Source: Anaerolineaceae bacterium (lineage in GTDB: Bacteria > Chloroflexota > Anaerolineae > Anaerolineales > Anaerolineaceae). Taken from it: a DNA stretch of 5,252 nt. Shown piece after piece: positions 1 to 5,238 of this stretch (within the stretch, counting starts at the first letter, position 1; every line of letters starts with the position of its first letter). The stretch is taken from positions 1-5,252 of the forward strand of contig WOZB01000098.1 in NCBI GenBank assembly GCA_011620445.1. Reading direction: 5' to 3'. Both the position numbers and the translations under genes were made by a program. The notes below the pieces were generated by a model that worked only from the letters and a program-made list of their open reading frames with translations, was not told the DNA's origin and searched no databases.

Positions 1-1
1 C

Positions 2-508
2 TGCGGTACTTGCGTAAGCAAGTGCATGATCCAGGAAAAGCTAAATCCAAATTTCAATCCGCGCCGGCTTATCCGGGAAGCTGTTTTCGATGAAAACGAG
101 CTTGCTTTTTGCGATGACACTACCTGGCAATGCACGGCTTGTGACATCTGCTATTCCGCTTGCCCGCAGAAGATTCACATTTCCGGAGTCATTAACGCTG
201 TAAAGCAAGCCGCACTGGATGCAGGTAACAAGAATCCTGCCCAAACTGCCCAGGTGGATGACCAAACCTGTATCGCTTGCGGACTCTGTGTTGAAGTTTG
301 CCCCTATGAGGCTATCAGCATCAAGGTCTTGCGCGTACCAAACCGGGGGACAATCCCCATTGCGGAAGTTGACGCTGGAAAATGCATGGCCTGTGGCTTA
401 TGTTCTGCAGTCTGCAAATCTACTTCCATCCGCCAAACTAACGACTTCACGGATCAGGCTTTCATGGACAATCTTTGGGGCTATCTCGCGAAAGGCAGCC
501 TGGCATGA
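2..508 (+). CDS. HdrC-like iron-sulfur protein with HdrA-type double [4Fe-4S] C-terminal domain (5' partial)
   Basis: The reading frame is open to the left edge, so the start is missing; 168 residues are visible (numbered from base 2). Residues 1-8 (CGTCVSKC) are the last three cysteines of a CxxCxxCxxxC site whose first Cys would lie just off the edge, and Met replaces the usual Pro after it. An NPRRLIREA stretch follows, typical of HdrC between its two clusters. Then comes a second site, C44-C47-C50-C54-P. Two ferredoxin sites follow, C90/93/96/100-P and C128/131/134/138, and the end (NDFTDQAFM) resembles the HdrA C-terminus. That makes four predicted [4Fe-4S] clusters. In the Hdr family such clusters wire the HdrA flavin to the HdrB catalytic subunit and to MvhD; cytoplasmic. 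The stop overlaps the next start (ATGA). It could be HdrC with a ferredoxin tail, or the end of a longer HdrA-HdrC fusion; only the upstream sequence can decide. Confidence 0.85.
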   Translation, partial: CGTCVSKCMIQEKLNPNFNPRRLIREAVFDENELAFCDDTTWQCTACDICYSACPQKIHISGVINAVKQAALDAGNKNPAQTAQVDDQTCIACGLCVEVCPYEAISIKVLRVPNRGTIPIAEVDAGKCMACGLCSAVCKSTSIRQTNDFTDQAFMDNLWGYLAKGSLA

Positions 509-948
509 GCGCAAATCAACCCAATATTGTCCTTTTCCAATGCCAATGGTGCCTCTATGCCAAAACCGACCAGGATTGGGTGGAAAATTCGCTTCCTGAG
601 AATATGCACCTCGTAAAAACCTCCTGCACAGGCCGCATCAACCCCCTCTTCGTGCTCAATGCCATCCAGGGTGGCGCTGAAGGCGTCATGATCAGCGGCT
701 GCAAACCTGAAATCTGCCACTTTAAGGAAGGCAACATTGGAGCACGGCGACAGTTAAGCGCCTTTCAAAAACTGCTCACCCACATCGGGTTTGACCGCTC
801 GCGCATCCGCTTCGTATGGATGGACCTGCAGGATACCGGGCGTATCCAAAAAGAGCTGGCGACCTTCGAAAAAGACCTGGTTGATCTGGGTCAGAGCGCG
901 GTGCTGGTCACCCGCAAACCAGGTTTTGAGGGAGGCATGCATGACTGA
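505..948 (+). CDS. mvhD: MvhD/FlpD-family [2Fe-2S] electron-transfer subunit
   Basis: This 147-residue protein matches the FlpD/MvhD family (methyl-viologen-reducing hydrogenase delta subunit) over nearly its whole length. The five family cysteines are present: C13 and C16 in FQCQWC, C41 in TSCTGR, and C66 and C71 in SGCKPEICH followed by the EGN motif at 75-77. Downstream is the usual GFDRSRIRFVW segment (about 104-114). In the known methanogen complex MvhD binds a [2Fe-2S] cluster and passes electrons from the hydrogenase to HdrA; in Flx-Hdr systems the equivalent subunit is FlxD, which takes electrons from the NAD(P)H module. I chose ATG 505 because it forms an ATGA overlap with the upstream stop and has AAAGG nine bases upstream; an in-frame ATG at 475 lies inside the previous gene and would add a ten-residue tail not expected for the family. 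The 3' end overlaps the next gene by 8 bases. No hydrogenase gene is visible, which favours the Flx-type role. Confidence 0.92.
   Translation: MSANQPNIVLFQCQWCLYAKTDQDWVENSLPENMHLVKTSCTGRINPLFVLNAIQGGAEGVMISGCKPEICHFKEGNIGARRQLSAFQKLLTHIGFDRSRIRFVWMDLQDTGRIQKELATFEKDLVDLGQSAVLVTRKPGFEGGMHD
928..935 (+). promoter_or_regulatory. Shine-Dalgarno site setting the start at 941
   Basis: GAGGGAGG lies five bases before ATG 941, inside the end of the mvhD-like gene. It supports 941 over the much longer in-frame extension back to 791, which would run through the upstream gene. Confidence 0.75.
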
Positions 949-1894
949 TCTTGAAATGAAACTCAAGGCAGAAGCTAAACGCCTGCTGGACGAGCATCTT
1001 GTGGATGTTTTCATCGGCTTCCGCAAAGAAAATGCGCCACTGCACCCACAACCGGCTTTCTTCACGAATTCCGATCAATTGGATGATTTTGTCTATAACA
1101 ATCTCTGCCAGAACAACCTGGCAAAGTTCCTCACACGCTATCCGCACGAAACCAAAATAGGCATGATCGTGCGTGGTTGTGAAAACCGCTCAGTCAACCA
1201 CCTGATTGTCGAACGGCAGCATCCCCGCGAAAACATCATCATGATTGGTGTGCCTTGTACCGGTATTTATGACTGGCGCAAGATTACCCAACGCTGCGGT
1301 GAAGAAATTTCAGATGTAGAGCTTTCTCCTGGGAAAATTACAGTCAAAACTTCTAAAAATCAATTCGAGTTTGAGTCCAAAGAGCTTCTGCATGTCTCGT
1401 GCGCACGTTGTTCTCAGCCCAATCCCATCAGTGCAGATCTTGTCATTGGGGAACCGGTTGAGCCTAAAGACCCTGCTCGTGCCAAACGCCAGGTGGAAAC
1501 CTTCGGCGGAATGACCGCAAAAGCCCGTTATGAATGGTTTACACACGAGTCTGAACGCTGCATCCGCTGTTATGCCTGCCGCGAAGCTTGCCCAATGTGC
1601 TATTGCGCAGAGTGTTTCGTCGATCATGGCGCACCCCGTTGGACAGAGAGTATGGTCAGTAAGGCTGGCATGCAAACCTGGCACATTATCCGGGCTTTTC
1701 ACCAGACTGGCCGCTGTGTTGACTGCGGTGCCTGTGAACGCGCTTGCCCAATGGATATACGCATGACATACATAACCGAAAAACTAAATACCGACATGGA
1801 AAACGAATACCAATTTATTTGTGGCATGGACGATAAAACCCAACCACCTTTTGCGGCATTCACCATGGACGACAAAACGCGCTTTGTGGCCTGA
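941..1894 (+). CDS. FrhB/FdhB-like iron-sulfur protein with two [4Fe-4S] ferredoxin motifs (Flx-type subunit)
   Basis: A 317-residue cytoplasmic protein. The N-terminal half (about 70-175) has an F420-hydrogenase/dehydrogenase beta-like pattern: VRGCENR around C80, IIMIGVPCTG at C106, SCARC at C154/C157, then a DLVIGEP strand. The second half holds two cluster sites, C207/C210/C213/C217-P and C259/C262/C265/C269-P. The first runs straight into CYCAEC (C220, C222, C225), giving an unusual density of cysteines. It sits between the mvhD-like gene (8-base overlap) and the AsrA-like gene (10-base gap). By position and composition it corresponds to one of the two dicluster iron-sulfur subunits (FlxB/FlxC) of Flx-Hdr complexes, probably relaying electrons between the NAD(P)H-oxidising subunit and MvhD. 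I am sure it is an iron-sulfur redox protein, fairly sure of the FrhB-like relationship, and do not claim the F420 specificity of true FrhB. The last 40 residues show no motif I recognise. Confidence 0.88.
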   Translation: MTDLEMKLKAEAKRLLDEHLVDVFIGFRKENAPLHPQPAFFTNSDQLDDFVYNNLCQNNLAKFLTRYPHETKIGMIVRGCENRSVNHLIVERQHPRENIIMIGVPCTGIYDWRKITQRCGEEISDVELSPGKITVKTSKNQFEFESKELLHVSCARCSQPNPISADLVIGEPVEPKDPARAKRQVETFGGMTAKARYEWFTHESERCIRCYACREACPMCYCAECFVDHGAPRWTESMVSKAGMQTWHIIRAFHQTGRCVDCGACERACPMDIRMTYITEKLNTDMENEYQFICGMDDKTQPPFAAFTMDDKTRFVA

Positions 1895-1897
1895 GGA
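1893..1897 (+). promoter_or_regulatory. Shine-Dalgarno site setting the start at 1905
   Basis: GAGGA overlaps the stop codon of the upstream gene and lies seven bases before ATG 1905. It supports 1905 rather than the in-frame ATG at 1821, which would overlap the upstream gene by over 70 bases. Confidence 0.7.
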
Positions 1898-1904
1898 AAT
1901 CATC

Positions 1905-2927
1905 ATGAACTATATTCTCTCCCGTAACGACATCCCCAAAGTGCTTGAAATGTGGTCCAAAACTCATCAGGTATTCGCGCCTCAGAAATATTCGAATTTT
2001 TCTGCTTTCCTACCTTACGAAGGCAAAGCCGAACAGCTTTGCCTTGAATACCCGCACAACACCCGCTATCCACCCAAGGCTCTCTTTCTTCCGCAGTCTG
2101 AGGAACTCCTCAGCTACACCAAAGACGGTCAGGCAAGCGAGCCTGCTTTGGATGCCAAGCCCAAGCTGATATTCGGTATACATGCCTGCGATACCCGCGC
2201 TATGACCTTACTCGATACAGTTTTTGACGCAAAAGATTACCAGGACCCATTCTGGAAAGCCCGGCGTGAATCAACCGCCATCATCACGCTCGGTTGCGAC
2301 GAGCCTTGCTCAACCTGCTTTTGCACCACTGTTGAAGGCGGACCCTTCAACCGCCAGGGTGCTGACATCATCATGACCGATATCGGCGAATCTTTTCACC
2401 TCGAAGCTCTCACACCCAAAGGTGAGAATCTTTGCAAAGACTTACCCTATGCAAGCGCTGCGGAAGATCGAAAAGTCTCCAATGTGCAGGAAAAAGCTAC
2501 CAGCGATATGCCCAAAGCTTTTGACACCGAAGGTCTGAAAACTGCGCTGGATGCCAATTTTGACAGCAGCTACTGGGAAGAAGTTCAGCGTTCCTGCCTG
2601 GGATGCGGTGTTTGTACATTCCTTTGCCCCACCTGCTTCTGTTTTGACATTGCCGATGAAGCTGCCCGGTCCAAGCGCTACCGCAACTGGGATACCTGCA
2701 TGTTCTCGGTTTATTCGCGTGAAGCTTCAGGGCACAACCCGCGACCCAGTCGTAAAGAACGCACGCGCCAACGATTGATGCATAAATACAGCTATTGGGT
2801 GGATCAAATCGGCAAAATTGGTTGCACGGGTTGCGGGCGTTGTGTGCGCTACTGCCCGGTTGGATTGGATATTCGCGCCATGTTGCGCGAAGCTGGAAAA
2901 CTTCCTGTGGAGGTGATCCATGCCTAA
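1905..2927 (+). CDS. AsrA/sulfhydrogenase-beta-like iron-sulfur protein with two [4Fe-4S] motifs
   Basis: A 340-residue protein with the layout of the anaerobic sulfite reductase A / archaeal hydrogenase-beta family. The N-terminal domain (about 1-200) contains FGIHACDTRAM (C95), the family's 'CD..A...LD' signature, then GCDEPCSTCFC (C131, C135, C138, C140) and GGPF. The C-terminal half has one cluster site, C231/C234/C237/C241-P, continuing into TCFCFD, then a WDTC (C265) and HNPR segment, and a second site, C307/C310/C313/C317-P. In the family this subunit passes electrons between an FAD/NAD(P) reductase and the catalytic partner. Here the reductase is the very next gene, overlapping by 8 bases, and the partner is most likely the MvhD-Hdr module. 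It fits FlxB/FlxC of Flx-Hdr complexes. No sulfite reductase catalytic subunit (AsrC) or NiFe hydrogenase subunit is present here, so sulfite reduction or hydrogenase activity is not supported. Confidence 0.9.
   Translation: MNYILSRNDIPKVLEMWSKTHQVFAPQKYSNFSAFLPYEGKAEQLCLEYPHNTRYPPKALFLPQSEELLSYTKDGQASEPALDAKPKLIFGIHACDTRAMTLLDTVFDAKDYQDPFWKARRESTAIITLGCDEPCSTCFCTTVEGGPFNRQGADIIMTDIGESFHLEALTPKGENLCKDLPYASAAEDRKVSNVQEKATSDMPKAFDTEGLKTALDANFDSSYWEEVQRSCLGCGVCTFLCPTCFCFDIADEAARSKRYRNWDTCMFSVYSREASGHNPRPSRKERTRQRLMHKYSYWVDQIGKIGCTGCGRCVRYCPVGLDIRAMLREAGKLPVEVIHA
2909..2919 (+). promoter_or_regulatory. Extended Shine-Dalgarno site for the FAD/NAD reductase gene
   Basis: GGAGGTGATCC ends directly before ATG 2920 and is complementary over 11 bases to the universal bacterial 16S 3' end (GGATCACCTCC). 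The GGAGG core lies six bases from the ATG. It sits inside the final codons of the upstream gene and fixes the start at 2920. Such a strong site suggests high or independently tuned translation of this subunit. Confidence 0.8.
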
Positions 2928-3777
2928 CCAACAAGTCAGCCCATATACCCCAATCCCCATGCACCTGCTGCGTTCGTATCCCGAATCAGTAGACGGCGCA
3001 CTGCGCAGTATCGAACTCAGTTTTGACAATCCCGCGGATTGCCGGACCTTTTATGAGGCCTACGATCCCGGCCAATTCTGCCAGATTTCAATTTTTGGCA
3101 AAGGCGAGTCTGCCATTGGAGTCGCCAGTGCTGCTTGGGAAGGCGATTTTGTGCGTTTTACAGTCCAGCGTATGGGCGTAGTCACCACAGCTCTCCATCA
3201 AATGCAAGTTGGCGATGCCCTCGGCATCCGCGGCCCTCTTGGAAATGGCTTTCCACTTAACGAATGGAAGGGCAAAGACCTGATCTTCATTGGCGGTGGC
3301 TCGGCCTTCTCTACTTTATACGCAACCGTGCTGCACATTACAGGATCGTCGCTCAAAAAGGAATTCGGCCGGATCTCCGTCATCTATGGAACACGCAGCT
3401 CAGGCCATGCACTGTACAAAGAAAGCTTAAAGCGCTGGCACGAAAATCATGAAATCGACCTGTTCCAGACTATTGATAACCCTGAACCAAATTGGCCGTA
3501 CATGGTGGGTTTTGTGCCAGACGCGGTGCGAGCTGTAAAACCCAGCCCTAATAATGCTGTAGCCATTGTTTGCGGACCCCCCATCATGACCAAATTTACC
3601 TTGCCTATCCTGGAGGATCTTGGCTTCAAACCAGAAGCCGTCTATACATCCCTCGAGAAACGCATGAAATGCGGCATCGGTAAATGCGGCCGCTGCAATA
3701 TCGGCCCCAAATATGTCTGTAAGGATGGTCCGGTCTTTAGCCTGGCTGAACTGCACACATTACCAAATGAGCTTTAG
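2920..3777 (+). CDS. flxA: FAD/NAD(P)-binding oxidoreductase with [2Fe-2S] site (FlxA/AsrB/PyrK-like)
   Basis: A 285-residue ferredoxin-reductase-fold protein. The flavin domain (about 15-112) has the YDPGQFCQIS strand (48-57), IGVAS at 66-70 in the FAD-binding position, RMGVVTTAL at 84-92, and GDALGIRGPLGNGFP at 98-112, the family hallmark. The nucleotide domain (about 118-245) opens with IFIGGGSAFSTL (G125-G127) and has VCGPPIM (217-223). The C-terminus holds C251, C256, C259 and C267, spaced as in PyrK and AsrB to bind a [2Fe-2S] cluster. Family role: hydride exchange with NAD(P)H at FAD, then single-electron transfer through [2Fe-2S] to iron-sulfur partners, here probably the two upstream dicluster proteins. 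It overlaps the AsrA-like gene by 8 bases. Context with MvhD and Hdr points to FlxA rather than AsrB of sulfite reductase; NADH versus NADPH preference cannot be read. The symbol rests on this context. Confidence 0.9.
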   Translation: MPNQQVSPYTPIPMHLLRSYPESVDGALRSIELSFDNPADCRTFYEAYDPGQFCQISIFGKGESAIGVASAAWEGDFVRFTVQRMGVVTTALHQMQVGDALGIRGPLGNGFPLNEWKGKDLIFIGGGSAFSTLYATVLHITGSSLKKEFGRISVIYGTRSSGHALYKESLKRWHENHEIDLFQTIDNPEPNWPYMVGFVPDAVRAVKPSPNNAVAIVCGPPIMTKFTLPILEDLGFKPEAVYTSLEKRMKCGIGKCGRCNIGPKYVCKDGPVFSLAELHTLPNEL

Positions 3778-3780
3778 GAG
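3776..3780 (+). promoter_or_regulatory. Shine-Dalgarno site setting the start at 3786
   Basis: AGGAG overlaps the TAG stop of the previous gene and lies five bases before ATG 3786. The adjacent TTG at 3783 would be only two bases away, so ATG 3786 is the better start. Confidence 0.7.
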
Positions 3781-3785
3781 TATTG

Positions 3786-4778
3786 ATGACAGGTAGAGGC
3801 ATAGCTCAAAAAACCAAAAATGAAACCGAGATGACCATTCACCGTGGCATGCTAACGCGCGATTATTGGATGAAGTGGAATTTCACCAAATGCGTCGGCT
3901 GTGAAATTTGTTCCATCGTTTGCCCAAAATCTGCCCTCACCCATGTGGAAGCAGTTCTGGAAGACGGTCACATGGTCAAGAAACAATCGGTGGATGTGGA
4001 CGAGAAAAAGTGCGTTAACTGCGGTGCTTGCGTGGTTGCATGCCCCACACACGCCATCTCTATCACCATTAATGGTAAAAAAGAAATTCCAGTCATTGAA
4101 TATGAGGCCTTTCCCAAGTTCATCGATAAGACTGTCTTCAAAAAAGAACTCTTCGATTTTATGTATAAAGACTTTGTCATTGATAACTGCTCGGTTGACG
4201 TAATTTCTTATGATGGTGAACATGACACAATGCGGGTGGATTTTGAGAACTGCATTCATTGCCGCCAGTGCGAAATTGCCAGCGATGGCGCTTTCTTTGT
4301 AGATCAGGCTTGGGAAGGTTCTGTTAATCTGCACACGGAACGCTGCGTGGAAGGTTGTGTGGCCTGCACGGAGATTTGCCCCACCAGTGCCTTACACCTC
4401 AACAACGAAGGTGTCGTAACTTTGGCAGATTACTTCTGCATCAAGTGCGGTGCCTGCATGCAGATTTGCCCGATTAAACCCAAGTACGACGAGAAGACCT
4501 TCGAATTTGAGTCCAATGGTGTACACGTGACCCGCACCTATCAGGAGCTCACCAACGCGGATGAGCTGGCTGTGAAAGTCGAGCGCTGGCGGGTGAATCA
4601 CACCCCGGTTTCGAGTGCCTCCTGGGTTGAAGCGCTGCGAAAACTTTCGGACGACAAAGCTAAATCGGTAGAAATTGACCGTAAACGCGCCCTCAAACGT
4701 GCCGACCTGATCATGGCGCTGCGCGGAACGGTGGTTAGCCCGGATGCGCCGGCGGTTCCCAACAGACCCAAAAGATAA
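3786..4778 (+). CDS. Polyferredoxin, FwdF/MvhB-like, with four complete and one degenerate [4Fe-4S] sites
   Basis: A 330-residue protein with five cluster motifs. Site 1 is C36/C39/C42/C46-P. Site 2 is C76/C79/C82/C86-P. Site 3 is C156/C159/C162, with Ser166 where the fourth Cys is expected. Site 4 is C187/C191/C194/C198-P, with one extra residue between its first two cysteines. Site 5 is C218/C221/C224/C228-P. A 70-residue linker (87-155) separates sites 2 and 3. The stretch between sites 3 and 4 (FFVDQAWEGSVNL) resembles the equivalent spacer in FwdF-type polyferredoxins. Residues 233-330 form a charged tail without cysteines. Such proteins act as multi-cluster electron wires or reservoirs; beside MvhD and Hdr-like genes it probably exchanges electrons with the complex, as MvhB may in methanogens. 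It is the last gene before the terminator, eight bases after the reductase gene. In-frame ATGs at 3831 and 3849 are alternatives with weaker SD sequence. Confidence 0.88.
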   Translation: MTGRGIAQKTKNETEMTIHRGMLTRDYWMKWNFTKCVGCEICSIVCPKSALTHVEAVLEDGHMVKKQSVDVDEKKCVNCGACVVACPTHAISITINGKKEIPVIEYEAFPKFIDKTVFKKELFDFMYKDFVIDNCSVDVISYDGEHDTMRVDFENCIHCRQCEIASDGAFFVDQAWEGSVNLHTERCVEGCVACTEICPTSALHLNNEGVVTLADYFCIKCGACMQICPIKPKYDEKTFEFESNGVHVTRTYQELTNADELAVKVERWRVNHTPVSSASWVEALRKLSDDKAKSVEIDRKRALKRADLIMALRGTVVSPDAPAVPNRPKR

Positions 4779-4785
4779 ACCAGTG

Positions 4786-4817
4786 AAAAGAGTTCAGACA
4801 ACCTGAACTCTTTTTTT
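4786..4817 (+). terminator. Intrinsic (rho-independent) terminator of the redox operon
   Basis: AAAAGAGTTCAG (4786-4797) pairs perfectly with CTGAACTCTTTT (4803-4814) around a five-base loop, ACAAC. T4811-T4817 gives the U tract, of which the first four bases can pair with the A run at the stem base. It starts seven bases after the polyferredoxin stop, so it closes the operon. Confidence 0.93.
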
Positions 4818-4824
4818 GTATAAC
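4795..4824 (+). promoter_or_regulatory. Possible sigma-70-type promoter overlapping the terminator
   Basis: TATAAC at 4819-4824 matches a -10 box in five of six positions. CAGACA at 4795-4800 matches TTGACA in four of six, with an 18-base spacer. Transcription would start near 4831, just before the SD at 4838. The small gene downstream needs its own promoter if the terminator is efficient, and this is the best candidate in the short gap. The -35 match is weak. Confidence 0.3.
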
Positions 4825-4837
4825 CCCAGCATGGTGT

Positions 4838-4863
4838 AGGAGCAAATCATGCAATATTGTTGA
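4838..4863 (+). other. SD plus ATG leading into a four-codon reading frame (MQYC, then stop)
   Basis: AGGAG at 4838-4842 is six bases before ATG 4849, an ideal start signal, but the frame reads Met-Gln-Tyr-Cys and then stops at TGA 4861-4863. The next gene is open in the +2 frame relative to this ATG from 4824 onward. This is a leader peptide coupled to the next gene, the true start of that gene broken by a one-base indel, or an irrelevant ATG with the ribosome using the TTG a few bases on. Confidence 0.5.
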
Positions 4864-5222
4864 TAATTCCTATCATACTCTTAATGCTTTCATTTCTGCT
4901 CACTGAAGATGTCTTAATGGGGATCTTCATGAAGAAACTGACTGTGGATAGTTCCGCTGAAGGAATTCGTAAAGTCACTGATAAGCTAAAAGGTGCCAGT
5001 ATACGATACCAGCTCGTCACCACCAGAAGCCGTGGATCCGTTGGATCTTTATGGGATGCCCGGGCGTACGCCAAATCAAATATAGCCTTGTATAAATACA
5101 GCGCTAAGCCCAATATGGTCTATTTTGTATTTGTCAGCCGTAAAAATTATCAGCGCGCCCAAGAGTTGATAGGATATAGTCCAATCGGTCCAATTAAAAT
5201 CGGAAGACCTACAAACGAGTGA
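4857..5222 (+). CDS. Small hypothetical protein with short hydrophobic N-terminus
   Basis: I do not recognise a named family. From TTG 4857 it encodes 121 residues. Residues 2-15 are almost wholly hydrophobic (LIIPIILLMLSFLL), long enough for a minimal membrane anchor, particularly if the true N-terminus is a few residues longer. A second hydrophobic patch, VLMGIF, lies at 19-24. The rest (about 26-121) is basic and soluble, with a helix-like SSAEGIRKVTDKLKG stretch, a strand-like IRYQLVTTRSRG segment, then MVYFVFVSRKNYQRAQELI. This loosely resembles small membrane-tethered proteins of anaerobes whose tail ends in 'Y-x-hydrophobic-x-V-x-x-x-D/N-Y-x-x-A'; that comparison is from memory. It follows the operon terminator, so a functional link with the redox genes is not implied. 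Start alternatives are TTG 4860, ATG 4884, ATG 4917 and ATG 4929, none with a good SD; a start at 4917 or later would remove the anchor. Confidence 0.6.
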   Translation: MLIIPIILLMLSFLLTEDVLMGIFMKKLTVDSSAEGIRKVTDKLKGASIRYQLVTTRSRGSVGSLWDARAYAKSNIALYKYSAKPNMVYFVFVSRKNYQRAQELIGYSPIGPIKIGRPTNE

Positions 5223-5238
5223 ATTTAAGATTCACCCG
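5216..5238 (+). terminator. Hairpin after the small gene, possible weak terminator
   Basis: CGAGTGAAT (5216-5224) pairs with ATTCACCCG (5230-5238) with one mismatch around the loop TTAAG. The hairpin includes the TGA stop of the small gene. No T run follows before the window ends at 5252, so it could be an atypical terminator or an mRNA-end stabiliser. The remaining 14 bases show nothing I can name. Confidence 0.35.

Noticed and set aside
791..940. N-terminal extension of the FrhB-like protein back to 791
   Set aside because: It would run 150 bases inside the mvhD-like gene; the strong SD at 928-935 and ATG 941 explain the start.
505..948. MvhD as evidence of a NiFe hydrogenase operon
   Set aside because: No MvhA or MvhG large/small hydrogenase subunit or Ni-binding CxxC pair occurs in the window; MvhD-like subunits also serve non-hydrogenase complexes.
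1821..1904. N-terminal extension of the AsrA-like protein back to 1821
   Set aside because: It overlaps coding sequence of the previous gene; GAGGA at 1893 with ATG 1905 is a better start and gives a normal family N-terminus.
2497..2964. 155-codon open frame on the minus strand
   Set aside because: It lies opposite the AsrA-like gene, has no recognisable domain and no plausible SD, and the plus-strand frame has clear family motifs.
1905..3777. Anaerobic sulfite reductase (asrAB) assignment
   Set aside because: The two proteins resemble AsrA and AsrB, but no AsrC siroheme subunit is present in the window and the MvhD/Hdr context fits a Flx-type complex better.
3852..4334. 160-codon open frame on the minus strand
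   Set aside because: It is a shadow of the polyferredoxin gene; its composition follows the complement of Cys-rich codons and it shows no family motif.
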